Below are positions 49,520-60,765 of a stretch of DNA of 64,000 nucleotides, one piece after another. Location: assembly GCA_963693085.1 (NCBI GenBank), contig OY856410.1, positions 1,391,167,363 to 1,391,231,362 of the forward strand, written 5' to 3'. Origin of the DNA: Alisma plantago-aquatica. Its lineage: Eukaryota; Streptophyta; Magnoliopsida; Alismatales; Alismataceae. The translations under genes and the position numbers were made by a program. The notes below the pieces were generated by a model. That model made no database searches, was not told where the DNA came from, and saw only the letters and a program-made list of their open reading frames with translations. The stretch's first letter is position 1. Each line of letters begins with the position of its first letter.

Positions 49520-49874
49520 TTGATGCAAGACAACATGCACATCTAAATCTTGAATAGGATTTCAGACCTCTTGTTTAGAGTGTTTCATGATTTATCTTTT
49601 ATTTATGTGTTTCATTTATTTAGTTGTTTGATCTTTATTTTAGTTTAGGGCCTATTATGCAATTGTTTTAGTTTTAGGATCTAAATGTACTGTTAGGGAC
49701 TTACTTATAAGTTCTTATTAATTAGTTTTTTAATTATTTTTTTAGTTTGGTATTGAGTGGAAATAAGCCAATTAGGGCTTCCCGCATGTTATATATATGA
49801 GTCCATGCCTGGGGGCATTATCCAACAGAGTTGAATTATGAATTGAGTTTTTAGTTGCAACATGGGTTGCATCA
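49520..49874 (+). repeat. TR-GAG-like element, 3' LTR
   Basis: TGATGCAAGACAAC...GGGTTGCATCA, 355 bp, then the duplicated GTCCA. The region just before it (GAGTGGAGT) is a short, weak purine tract. Confidence 0.88.
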
Positions 49875-50412
49875 GTCCACTATGTTGTTGTACTCGATAT
49901 CATACTCTACATATTGGGAACAATCACACGGTCTCTACTCATGAGCTCATCTTCCAACCTTATTCTACATGCATACACTGATGCTGACTGGGTTGGAAAT
50001 CCAACCACTAGAAACTCCACCACTAGTTTTTGTCTTCTTCTTAGTGAATCTTTAATGTCGTCGAGGAGAAAGAAATAAGATGTTGTATCTCTTTCTTCTA
50101 CTGAGGCAGAGTACATACCAATATGTGATGCCACTTGAGAAATCATGTACATCTGTTGTCTTTTAAGTGATATGGGAGTTATCATTTATGATGCTACACT
50201 TATGTTCTGTGACAACAAGAGCACCATGCTGATTGCAAGTGATCCAATTTTTCATGACATGTCTAAGCACATAGAGATAGATTGTCACTTTGTGAGAGAA
50301 AAGCATCTAGTTGGCATCATCACACTCCTTTTTCTGATAAACTCTACAGATCATATTGCATACCTCTTCATAAAAGAACACACTGTATCAATTCCACTGC
50401 GTCTTTGACACA
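49875..50412 (+). pseudogene. Copia-3 RNase H region (broken)
   Basis: Resumes copia-3 after the nested element. The reading gives YTDADWVGNPTTRNSTTSF (catalytic D of the copia RNase H), SSRRKK then a stop, VSLSSTEAEYIPICDAT (the S-S-T-E-A-E-Y motif intact), and in frame 50145-50408 MFCDNKSTMLIASDPIFHD and EIDCHFVREK, the domain end. RNase H degrades RNA in RNA-DNA hybrids during replication. A stop after SSRRKK and another in the DAT line make it non-functional. Confidence 0.87.
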
Positions 50413-50419
50413 CCGAAGT

Positions 50420-50429
50420 ATGAGGAGGG
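50420..50429 (+). other. Copia-3 polypurine tract
   Basis: ATGAGGAGGG directly precedes the LTR start TGTTAATATT (50430). Typical primer for plus-strand DNA in a copia element. Confidence 0.8.
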
Positions 50430-50662
50430 TGTTAATATTAATTGATTATCAATTAATCTAAGGATAGATTGTGAACTAATGTGAACATTGATCATATGTA
50501 TATTGTTGACCATTGACTATATTTATATTATTGTCTGTCAGTTTCTTTTACTCATTCATTATAATTATTACTGTAAAAAGGATATCCTCCCCTATATATA
50601 AAGGGGCATACTCCTTGTACAAAATATATTGAAACATATGTTTACGTTTCAATCCATTAACA
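50430..50662 (+). repeat. Copia-3 3' LTR (233 bp)
   Basis: TGTTAATATTAATTGATTAT...CAATCCATTAACA with a single TATA region at 50593-50602 (CCCCTATATATAAAGGGG). It is shorter than the 5' LTR by one 149-bp repeat unit. TACTT follows (flank). Confidence 0.87.
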
Positions 50663-53640
50663 TACTTGTCATTATTTTATGTTTCATTTTACTCTGGGAT
50701 GTGTTTCTCATTTTGAAAGATAATATTCTGCAATAATGTAATGGTTTAACTACAAAAGCACGTAATTGAGAAACATGCATATCCATTTACTAACTACAAA
50801 AGCACGTAATTGAGAAACATGCATATCCATTTACTACCCCCAAGCATGACTGGGAGGCAGTGTAGAAAATGATGTGCATTCACATTAGGTAGAAACATGA
50901 AGATCACCCTGAGTCACATGAAGATCACCCTGAGGTAGGAGATCAGATGAAGAGTGAACGTGATCTCCAATAAAGGAACTCGAAACTAAACCAATAATTG
51001 TGCGTCTCTAAATGAAAAATGTGCCAGCATGACAGTCCACTTTGTGACATTAAGCGTCTCCCAAGTTTGCTGTTAGCTAAGGGAGTGCCGGAAGTTTATA
51101 TTGTTAAGGTAGAGTCATTGAAATTGCTAAGTTGTTTCACCATCATAAAAACTGAGATCCCTAGAGTTTGATCTAACTAAACATTAAGGGAGTTTGTAAT
51201 TTTAGATGACGTTTCATATGCGTGGTTTTTAACAGATGAGAGGTTATAAAATAACAAAACCAAATACGAAAGGTCTCCTGCATAGTTAGGATAGAGCAAG
51301 ATAAAGTTCAGCTTAAGTAACTTAGTATATGTGTTATCCAGAACATGCAATTAAGGATAATAAAAAGGAAATAAAACCCAATGTAACACGTTTATAAAAA
51401 TAATTACCACCGTAGCTCTTCAAAAGTATTCCATAAAATATTATAGTTTGAATGAAATTCACCACTTAAAATGGACTTTTGGGTATTCATAATAAGAAAG
51501 TATCACATGCGTTGTAATGGCAGTAGTACTACCAAGTTTGTCATTCCAGCAAACCTGTCAGTTTGTAATATTTTTTCCTATTGGCTTACAAGAGGAGGAC
51601 GAGATGAATAAATAGCCTCCTGACTTTTCCGAAAAAAAAATAATAAATTATAAAAAGAAGAATACTAAAAGTATCACATGCATTGTCATTTTTATTAAAA
51701 CAATAAATTATAAAAAGAAGAATGTTGAAAGCACCACATTGAGTGGAGCGTTTCAGAATCAATTTGTGGTTTTCATTCTTCTCTTCCTTCTATCTCATTC
51801 TAATACTAAAAATGCTAATACATGTGGTTATGTATGGTGTAGACTAAACTACTCATTTTAAGAAATATTTTCCCTAGAGTACTACTGTGAAAACTATTTT
51901 ATGAAATTGTGGTATATTAGTTTTCTTCCATTAAAAATATCTATCAACTTGTAAACGTTATTTTGATGAACACCTAAAGCTTTCATTGCAAGTGATACAA
52001 TCGGAATATTCCAAGTATACATGTCACCCTATGTCATTTCAGTACGATTGGGTGATCAATACATTATTTCGCTACACCTTAGATATAATCTATGCTCTAG
52101 TATGATGAGATCGTTCTTCACATGATGTATATTTGTGAAGAAAAAATGACACTACTGGACGATGTTAAACTCTAAATCAATACAAATAAAAACCAGTTGA
52201 TAATCATATATATGGTAATGATGGTTACCAAAATTTATATGTTGTCAGCACTTACCCTATTATTCTCGAGCAGTCGCCATTGATTTAGGAAAGGAAGCTC
52301 ACAAATGATAATATATGAAAATTAAACTTTAATTATATTCAAAATAGATCAATGCTACACACATCCTACTTGATCTCCAGTAGCTCAACCGACACCAAAA
52401 AAATGTGTATGTTAGTGAACAACATGCAAATGTGGTCCGAGTAATTATTGAGAGAGAAAAAAATTAAAGAAAGACAATGGAGGTAGAAGAAAAGGATTGT
52501 ACAAAAAGAGATAAGGTATTAAAATAAAGAGAAGGAAAATAGGAAAAAGTGGGGCAAAGAAGAAAAAATTAAGAAAAGGCTTAAAAAAGAGGGTTGAAGT
52601 GGGGATTAATCTATTCAATACTAACAAATTATCACGAATTGTATTAAAATTTAGTAATAATGAATTATCATGAAAATATTAGAGTAAATTACTAAGATAT
52701 TGCCATAATATTAGTACAATACTAATGAATTTATCATTAACTTATTATACTTATATATGTTGATAAATAGTTCTACCAATATTAAAATTTATACCAACAA
52801 CAAAGTATCATATCAAAAATAGTATATTACTAACTCGTCATGATCAAGTATAGTGGGATGTTATTGTACCTAAGAAAGTTTTATGTAGTAAAGTACTAAT
52901 AGACTACTATTAGCTTATTTTATTCGGAAATATTGATAAATATTTGAACTGATAAATTACAGTACCAAAAACATAGTACATATTAAAATACTATAGTATT
53001 AACTAGCCGCAACCAAATATAATGAGGTCTTATTATACGAAAGAAAATAGAACTTAGTACAATATTAATAAATTGTCATGAACATTAGCACATGTATATG
53101 TTGATAAAATAATTATACTAATATTCAAATATAGTACAATAACAACAAAATATATTTTTCAATAAAATTTAAAACTATATGATTTTAATATGACCAACAA
53201 TTAATATTGTATGATAATTTAATTCTTAGAATAAAATGTGTTTGTACACGAGATGGTGGCATCATAAATGATAATAAGGTAAATTACGATGACAAAATTA
53301 ATTATTCGATGCAACTGCATGAAAAGATTATTTAATTGCATGATTAACATCTCCATTATGCATCAATTGTGATTGGGGCAGTGTATTGCTCCATTAATTA
53401 TGGGTGGGAAGTGTGTACTTGCATTAACTATGACTTCGGCAGTGTTTGTTACATTTGTCTCCTTGCCGGAGTAGGTGGCCAGGGCTGCAAAGATTTATTC
53501 TTTAAAAAAAAGTCTGTCGTATTGACATAAAACCCACTTATTCTTTGAACTATGAGTGTTCTCAAAACATACACAAACTAACTCGCATATTTCAATTTCA
53601 GCATGCTAGAAAGTTGATCAAATTCCTTGTCATGTAGTTT
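50663..53640. repeat. Unclassified diverged repeat, copy B, middle part
   Basis: Shares ordered blocks with copy A (see 32080-34010). It contains a perfect two-copy tandem of 44 bp (50748-50791, 50792-50835) and a shorter duplication around GAAGATCACCCTGAG (50902-50935). From 52440 to 53330 it is very AT-rich, with repeated words TTAGTA, ACTAATA and ATTAATA. No coding features on either strand; the lone frame 52445-52627 is low complexity. Confidence 0.45.
50748..50835. repeat. Perfect 44-bp tandem duplication
   Basis: Two identical 44-bp units, each starting AACTACAAAAGCACGTAATT, sit head to tail. No base differs, so the duplication is recent in an otherwise diverged region. Confidence 0.92.
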
Positions 53641-53644
53641 GTTT

Positions 53645-53715
53645 ACAATATATACAATATGTATAATACATATACATATACATATACATACATACATACA
53701 TACATACATACATAC

Positions 53716-53770
<55 letters not shown>
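53645..53770. repeat. Compound microsatellite (ATACAT)n (CATA)n (AT)n (GA)n
   Basis: ATACAT repeats at about 53667-53685, CATA repeats to about 53717, pure AT to 53754 and GA to 53770. The minus-strand frame through it (53643-53846) is microsatellite translation, not a gene. Confidence 0.93.
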
Positions 53771-54172
53771 TCAGGCTAGAATACACTCGAGTGTATTCTG
53801 AGCAGAATACACTCAAGTAGTTTTCCATGATGCAATATTTTTTCAAAAATCTAATCCATTGATCTTCTTAAACACCATGTGAATAGATCATACGCAAAAT
53901 TTGAGCACATTTTGACATTTATAGGTGATGTTATGAAGACTACAAAAATTATGCATTTCAAATTAGTTTCGTGCGTCGATTTTGTTGACCTCGGATGAGT
54001 GACTTACACTCATCCAAATGGGCTCGAATTTTTTATGTAGCCTAGTTATAGTATGACGGTGAAGATCAATGGTTTATATTTTGCAAAAAATAGTCTTGAT
54101 ATGCAAACACACTTGGGTGTATTCATGCGATCTGTACACTCGAGTGTATTCTAGCCTAACTCTCTCTCTCTC

Positions 54173-54173
<1 letters not shown>
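53755..54173. mobile_element. Micron-like MITE in (TA)n microsatellite
   Basis: Left end (GA)n TCAGGCTAGAATACACTCGA; right end in reverse complement (AG)n TTAGGCTAGAATACACTCGA. The inverted ends extend through GTGT for over 30 bp including the GA/CT tracts. The unit is about 419 bp, non-coding, and lies between an (AT)n tract on the left (53718-53754) and one on the right (54173-54232). This is the arrangement described for microsatellite-targeting MITEs such as rice Micron. A secondary inverted motif (CAGAATACACTC at 53803 and a GGGTGTATTCATG counterpart at 54116) lies just inside. Confidence 0.7.

Positions 54174-54232
<59 letters not shown>
54173..54232. repeat. (TA)n microsatellite, right of the MITE
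   Basis: Nearly uninterrupted TA repeats for 60 bp with one TATACATA break. Confidence 0.93.
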
Positions 54233-54236
<4 letters not shown>

Positions 54237-54748
54237 TATCATGTTTAGTTGTGTCTCAAATTTGTGTCGAAATTAAGAGGCATGTTTGATTTCAGACACA
54301 ACAATCCATTCAAATAAATCGACAAAGATACGAAGAAGGAGCTCCATATGAACCAAGCTGATGGCTCAGATACATGCCATAGTCGTCGAAGGAGAAATTT
54401 AATATTGGAAACCTTCTACAGTTATTTTTTAGGAGCACAATATGAATTTGTTAATTTGTATAGTACGCATTTCTCTCTACATTATTTTTTATGAGGGTGG
54501 GATTTTAAAAATAAATATTGAATTCACATTGATCTTCTGATAGAAAAGCATAGGATGACTCCTATACTACAAATATTTATCCTTGAATATTGAAGTTGAT
54601 TTGATTGCATGTACAACCACAAATAATTCCATTAACATGAAAATGATGTTGATCAAGATCAACTATTAGTGTGCTTTAATCCATCCAACTATATACACAC
54701 CTATTATTCCTTCCTCACTTGTAGAAAATAGCTATAAAGTCATAATTG
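54233..54748. repeat. Unclassified diverged repeat, copy B, right end
   Basis: The block AACATGAAAATGATGTTGATCAAGATC (54635-54661, words shared with 33678-33704) and TCCTCACTTGTAGAAAATAG (54713) match copy A. It stops where the Tekay LTR begins. No gene. Confidence 0.5.
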
Positions 54749-57285
54749 TGACAGCCCACCACCACATGAGCGAGATAACTCAAAATAAAGTGCGAAACTA
54801 ACGCTAAACATCCAAATCAACATAGAATAGGGAAAATTAAAACTAATTTTATCTAACCACCAAAATGGAAACATTTTACATCAGAGACCTCAAATTGTGA
54901 CACATGTATCACATATCGTGCCAAAAGATATTACATATGATTGTCCAATGGCTATCATGCCACAAACCTGTCACATATGACAACATGTTTACATATACAA
55001 GCCATATCAATACAACCATGACATACAAACAAAAACTTGTATCGATGTACAACATCTACAAATCACTCCCAAGTACCTGAGAGTACAGGGATGATACATA
55101 GGACTCTACTACAAAATACTAGCAGTGTATCCAACCTTTACCAGCTATTGCTCCTCTTACTGATCAGCCTCAGCCGCACGCTCTCTTGCTCATCGTGCAT
55201 GATCACCTAAAAGATGTAGAAACCATGGGGTAAGACCAAAATCCCAGCGAGAGATATAAATCTATACCAACAACTGCTATAAGAATAGGTAGATTAAAGT
55301 AGGAAGATAAAATTTTTATCAAGATGAGCATATTCAACTAAATGATATAAGCAAAGTAGTTAACACTATTTAAGCAATTTAAGAATCTACAACTGTATAG
55401 TAGAACATATTATACATTTAGAATGAATATGAAAAACATGTACAACTTTTACCAACAAAACAGTATAATAAACAAGGCAAAGGGGTCATCCAATGTGAAT
55501 TGTGTTTACTACATGGTTGTATTATGTATTTTATTTGTCCTGAGGATTTGAATGGTACCACCCAAATCCAACTTGTTGTGACCAAACTAGATATGGGTAG
55601 ATACCAACCAAAAAAAATCATGTATTGTGACCGCAAGAAGACCACATGTAGCAACCAAACCAAGCTCAAGAATGTGTAGAGACCACCCACTTAGGGTTAG
55701 GGTTTGTTGCTCCTGCAACACATCAACAACATGTAGTGACCACAAGCACCAAAATGAGTGTAGAGACCTCAAGGTCAAGCTGATCCAAACAGTACACAAC
55801 TGACTCCAAAATAGAGAAACACCTCGATCAAAATAGATGATAACCATCAAGGAAACTAGACATCATCATGGGAAAAGCTTCATGCAAAGATGGACATCAA
55901 AAACCTTAAAACAAACGCCACCAAGGTAAACATGAAAAACCACAATGATAGAAGGAAAACCATGCGTCCAACTCTTAGAACAAAAGATCAAAAACTCCGG
56001 TATCTTATGATGTCCGAAACATAATATGGTGATAAAACCCAAGATCATGTTGCATGTATGAAACAACAACTCCTTTATCACATAGAATTTAGTTACATGA
56101 ATTAAGGTTTAGGAGAAAGAGAAATCTATGCAAGAACACTTCAAAATCTTAAACCCTAGATCAAGATAGCACCATCCATAAACCTATGATCAAGGTTTTA
56201 GATATAGAATAGTAACATGCAAGCAAGAATATGGTGCAACAATAGTAGAGGTGAAAGTTATATAAACCGCCTTAGGATGAAGATCAATTTTCAAAGACAC
56301 AAGATCCATGAGAGAAGAGGAACTCCAACTTGGATCAACTCCACGGCCAACGAGGTCAGCTCAAGAAGAGAAGATCACCAAGAATCACCACAAGGGAGAT
56401 GATCAAGCTCAAGACCATCACATCCAAAGGTGATCGACTACCAAAGCACCAAGATCAACACCTTCTCTAGCTCCACAAAGCTCAAGTCCGAGCACAAAGG
56501 AGAGGGGAGAAAGAAGAGAGCCAAAGGGAAGACTTGCATGTGAAAGAGAGGTTTTATAGACTCAAGAGTAGGAGGGGAGGTATGTATCATGAGGTGTCAA
56601 GATAATAGAGCCTCTCATGACACATGTCGCTTAAAATATCAGTTATGCAAGCACTCTTGACATGCATGCAACAATGGGTGATAAAAACAAGGCAATGTAG
56701 CGACCACTTAGGTCTACTACACCTCAAGGTTGCAAAAAAACCAAGGGAAACACCATGTAGAGACCTCTACGAGATGTCTCACAACAAAATAGGTCACAAC
56801 ACCTCATAAGAGAACAAACCCTAGTGACCAAGACACATGCCCAAGGCACTAGGTCGCAAAAAACATCAAGAAAGATAGTGTTACAGCCGGAACACCTCAA
56901 AACCACATACAAGGTCAAAACATCCATCAACTCAACCATGCATGTAAAGGCGTGCAAACCCTAATATCATCTCATGATGCCATCTCATCAACCAAGATCC
57001 CACAACACACCCCTAAGCATCACTATCTCCCTCATGATGCTAAGACACAAAAGGGCAAAACCTACATGTGACAAATTGCAAGATAGACCCTCATCATGGG
57101 AAAATTGCAACTTGGTCCAAAACAAGCTTAACTATCTCAAACATCAACCAAACTGGACGAAATTGAAAACAAAGGCATTTTGCATGCTATTAAGGTATCT
57201 CAAGAGATTAAATTAAGGTTTAAGAATCTTATTAAGCAAGGCAAACACAAACAAGCACTAAACTAGGTCAGTGGTCTTAAAACCA
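54749..57285 (-). repeat. Tekay-type element, 3' LTR (about 2.5 kb)
   Basis: Placed by the PPT on the right (minus-strand start TGGTTTTAAGACC at 57285) and a CA end on the left (minus strand ...GTGGGCTGTCA at 54749). Only one LTR lies in the window so the outer boundary is provisional. Short hydrophobic or Cys-rich frames (55418-55690, 55587-55850, 56724-56957, all minus) and + frames (56217-56402, 56624-56809, 56974-57216) have no domain. Confidence 0.65.
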
Positions 57286-57320
57286 TAAACCCCTAACAAG
57301 GATTTTCCCCCTAAAATTCG
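57286..57320 (-). other. Tekay-type element polypurine tract region
   Basis: Minus strand: ATTTTAGGGGGAAAATCC then TTGTTAGGGGTTTA adjacent to the LTR start. Two purine runs separated by ATCCTTGTT mark the end of pol in Tekay-like elements. Confidence 0.7.
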
Positions 57321-58700
57321 ACACCAAAAGAGACGGGTACTTCTTACGCATCTTGTCTTCAAGCTCCCACATGGCCTCCTCAATACCAAGCTAATTCCAC
57401 AAAAACATAACCAAAACGATATCATTCTTCTTCAACTTCTTGAAACTCCTATCTAGGATCAACGCATGACCTTCCACATACGACACATCCTTATCCAGCT
57501 CAACCTCTTAGGGAGGCAACACCAACTCTGTGTCAGGGTGACACTTTCTTAACATCAAACCATGAAACAATGGATGTAACCTATGCACCTCAGGTGGCAA
57601 CTTCAACTTATAAGCCACCTTCCCAACATGTGCTACCACAAGGTAAGGTCCCATATGCCTGAGAGACAACTTACCCTTCTCCCCAAACCTCAACACACCT
57701 TTCCAAGGAGAGACCTTGAGCTCCACTCTGTCTCCCACTTGGAACTCCAACAGTCTACGACAATTATCAACATACAACTTCTTCCTATCTTGGGCTGCCT
57801 TCAACTGTTGTTGTATCATTTTAATCTTATCTATTGTCTACTACACAAGTTCATGACCTACAAGCTGATATTCGCTAGTCTCATAGAAAGACAACAAAGA
57901 TTTGCAACATATCCCACACAAAACCTCATACAATGCCATTTTGATTCTCCTCTAATAATTATTATTATAAGCAAACTCTATCAAACTGAGGTGCACATCC
58001 CAACTTCCCCAAAATTGCAAGACACGAGCTCTCAACAGATCTTCCAAATTCTATATTATCCTCTCAGACTGTCCTTCTTTTTGTGGGTGAAATGTTGTAC
58101 TAAACCACAACTGCATACCAAGGCTTTATGCAAACACTCCCAATAGCGACTGGTGAACTGAGGACCTCTATCTGAGACAATGGTATCTGGGATATCATGC
58201 AAACACACTTTCTCATCAACATAAATCTGTACCAAATTCTTAGTTGTATACCTCATCTTTAATGAAAGGAAGTGCACTGACCTAGTCAACCTATGAATGA
58301 TCACCCAAATGGAATCATGGCCTTTGGCTGTCCTAGAAAGTCCAACCACAAAGTTTGAGATACATGATCTCATTTCCACTATGGTATAGGAAACAAATGC
58401 AAAGTCCCTACAAGTCTCTGATGCTTTGGCTTATCCTACCGACACACAAGACACTTTGCCAAAAACTTAGCTATGCCTCGCTTCAAGCCAGGCCACCAAT
58501 AAAGGTCTTTCAAGTTGTAGTACATCTTGGTGATACGTAAATGCATAGCGTACATTAAAAAGTGAGCCTCTTCTAGAAAAAATTTCCTCAGATCAACAAC
58601 ATCAGGAGCCACTGCTCTCTACTGTGGTAACACATTGTCGCGTCATCTGACTTGTGGAACCCATCACACTTCTCGCTGTCAAACTCTGCTCAGATCTACT
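57321..58700 (-). pseudogene. Tekay-type integrase with C-terminal chromodomain (broken)
   Basis: Integrase inserts the cDNA, and a chromodomain can tether it to modified histones. Frame 58056-58379 gives WVIIHRLTRSVHFLSLK and DTIVSDRGPQFTSRYWE (D and D of the DDE core intact); upstream, the zinc-binding region reads WWPGLKRGIAKFLAKCLVC. Frame 57508-57819 gives KLYVDNCRRLLEFQVGDRVE, HPLFHGLMLRK and the GPY/F end; downstream in the same direction ILDRSFKKLKKNDIVLVMF and AMWELEDKMRKKYP form the chromodomain (aromatic W-E-x-E pattern). A stop (TAG after the LVLPP line and TAG before LGIEEAMW) and shifts break it. The 187-residue + frame at 57583-58146 is its antisense shadow. Confidence 0.87.
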
Positions 58701-60106
58701 GAATCACAATATCATCATGTTGTGCATCTCTAATCTGCTGCCTTAAGGCTTCACCTATAACTTTGCTAACAAGCCTTCCAACAAGGAGACTTCTAACTTC
58801 ACATTCATCTAACACAAGGAGACTAACATGTCTCTCTTATGGCACACCAAAGAACATAATTGTGCCTCATCATCTGATGATGGTGAGAAGACTTCCTACT
58901 CAAAGCATCAACCACCACATTCACCTTCCCTGGATGGTAGTCTATGGTACAATCATAATCTTTGATTAGCACAATCCAGCATCGCTGTCGCATATTCAGC
59001 TAGTACTTTAAGAAGATGTACCATAGATTCTTGTGGTCGGTAATGATCTGAAACTTCTCGCCATAAAGGTAGTTCCTCCATATATTCAAAACATGTACCA
59101 CCACAGAAAGCCCTAGATCATGCGTCGGATAGCTGTCCTCATGTTTCTTATGATTTGATGAAGCAAAAGAAATCACGTTCTTATCTTACATCAACACGCA
59201 ACCCAAACCATTCTTCGATGCATCAAAGAAGACGATATAGCCCTTTTCTTTCTCTAATAGAACCAAAACTGGTGTGCTTTTAAGCTTCTCTTTCAAAAGT
59301 TGGAAAGAACGTTGACACTTGTCCTCCCAAACAAATGACACATCTTTCCTCGTCAACTTTGTTAGGGGTAACGCCACTGAGCTAAAGTTCATGATAAACC
59401 TTTTATAATAGATGGCTAACCTAAGGAAACTGTGAACCTCTACCAGTGTCTTTCAATGCTCCCACTCTAACACAGATTGAACCTTCTTGGTATCCACATG
59501 CACACCTTCAATAGATATCACGTGTCCAAGGAAAGACACCTCATTTAGCGAAAACTCACACTTCCTAAACTTACTATAAAGCTTGTGTTGTTTCAACAAG
59601 GTCAACGCCTGCCATAAATTATGCTCATGTAGTTGGCTATCTTAGGAGTAAATCAAAATGTCATTGATGAACACAACCAAAAACTGGGTAAGATAAGGCT
59701 TGAGCACTCTATTCATCAGGTCCATGTATGTTGCTAGTGCATTCATTAGCCCAAACGACATAACCACAAACTCATAATGACCATACTGAGTCCTGAAAGA
59801 TGACTTGGGTATGTCATCCACCTTGATCCTCAATTGATGATATCCTAACCTTAGATCTATCTTTGAGAACACTATGGCACCTCACAAATAATCAAATGGA
59901 TCATCTATCTACGTTAAAGGGTACTTGTTATTGATTGTCACCTTGTTCAGCTGTTGGTAATCAATGCACAACCTCATGGATCCATCTTTCTTATTCACAA
60001 ACAATAGTGGAGCACCCCAAGTGGAAGTGCTCAATCTGATGAATCCTTTCTCCAGTAACAGCTTCTTCAGCTTTTGCATATCAGTTGGTGCCATCATGTA
60101 TGGTGT
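58701..60106 (-). pseudogene. Tekay-type reverse transcriptase and RNase H (broken)
   Basis: Frame 59909-60097 gives [40 protein letters not shown] and [15 protein letters not shown]; frame 59642-59872 gives [35 protein letters not shown] and [11 protein letters not shown]. The catalytic FIDD or YIDD box is FIND here: the middle Asp is Asn (codon at 59663-59665). Downstream, FLGHVISIEGVHVDTKKV, then frame 59186-59392 gives PLTKLTRKDVSFVWEDKCQR and FFDASKNGLGCVLM, the first RNase H Asp. The end reads TDHKNL and VVDALSRKS near 58940. Multiple stops (for instance after KYPLT and after DILIYS) and a frameshift. Confidence 0.88.
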
Positions 60107-60765
60107 CTATGCTATCAGTTGTGTAATGGGAACCAGATTGATCTGAAAATCAATCTTTCTAGGAGGAAGAAAACCTAGGAACTCATCGGGAAACACATCC
60201 TCAAACTCACAAACAACTTTCACTTCCTGGATACTAGGACTCCTCACCTTGGTATCCACCACATGTGCCAAAAATGCATCAAATGCTTGTCTGATCAACT
60301 TCTCTGCCATCATCACTGACACCAAGCATGTCAGAAGAATCTTCCTATATCCTTGGAAGAGCCATGAAACATCACCATCGACAAATGTCTCTCCAAGACC
60401 ACTCGATACTTATTCAAAGTGTTCATTCTAAGGATCACATCGAATCCATGCATGTCAAGAGGCATAAGATCCACTTGAATGTTGTGTCCTGAAAAATAAA
60501 GAACACAAGAAGGACACACCTCCCGCAACTCGGCCGAACCAACCAAAGGGGTTTCTAAGTGGATACTATCACATTTATAATTATCAGGCAAAGAGCAGGT
60601 AGAGATCCCTACTCTAGTGACAAAAGTGTGCATCACACCTGGGTCATCCAAAATAGATATAAAGTAAGAAGAAGACAAATCAGAATGAATTAGCTCCATA
60701 TGACCTATCATGACCCTCGAGTTGGCTACTCCCTCTGGATGACTCATAACATAGAATCGAGCCAT
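60107..60765 (-). pseudogene. Tekay-type aspartic protease and RT linker (broken)
   Basis: Frame 60331-60765 (144 aa) gives FISILDDPGVMHTFV, where the protease active site D-S-G-A/S-x-H-x-F is D-P-G-V-M-H-T-F (Ser lost), then the flap region and LMPLDMHGFDVILRMNTLNKY, the conserved FDvIlGMdWL line with GMDWL changed to RMNTL. Frame 60107-60325 continues after a shift into CEFEDVFPDEFLGFLPPRKI and DFQINLVP, the linker that opens gypsy RT. Both active-site and ILGMDWL changes mean no protease activity. Confidence 0.85.

Larger units (their letters stand above)
38638..49874 (+). mobile_element. TR-GAG-like element: gypsy-type gag only
   Basis: LTRs of 351 bp (38638-38988) and 355 bp (49520-49874) start TGATGCA and end GGGTTGCATCA; GTCCA is duplicated exactly at 38633-38637 and 49875-49879. 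A PBS follows the left LTR. With LARD-2 removed the interior is about 2.1 kb and codes only for a gypsy-type gag with one zinc knuckle, reaching almost to the right LTR. No protease, RT or integrase exists. This fits the published class of terminal-repeat retrotransposons with a GAG domain. Enzymes must come from a gypsy relative. Confidence 0.85.
34563..50662 (+). mobile_element. Copia-3: Ty1/copia element with two nested insertions
   Basis: LTRs at 34563-34950 and 50430-50662 share TGTTAATA..., the ATTGTTGACCATTGACT block, a CCCCTATATATAAAGGGG TATA region and the end CAATCCATTAACA. A PBS follows the left LTR and a purine tract (GAGGAGGG) precedes the right. The order gag, protease, integrase, RT, RNase H is that of Ty1/copia. 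Flanks GACTT and TACTT fit a 5-bp target duplication with one change. Without the nested TR-GAG-like element (38638-49874) the copia is about 4.9 kb, a normal size. All reading frames carry stops or shifts. Confidence 0.88.

Noticed and set aside
53643..53846. Minus-strand frame rich in Tyr, Ile, Val and Cys
   Set aside because: Translation of AT and CATA microsatellite.
57583..58146. Long + strand open frame of 187 codons
   Set aside because: It lies antisense to the gypsy integrase/GPY region whose motifs are clear on the minus strand; no domain in the + reading.
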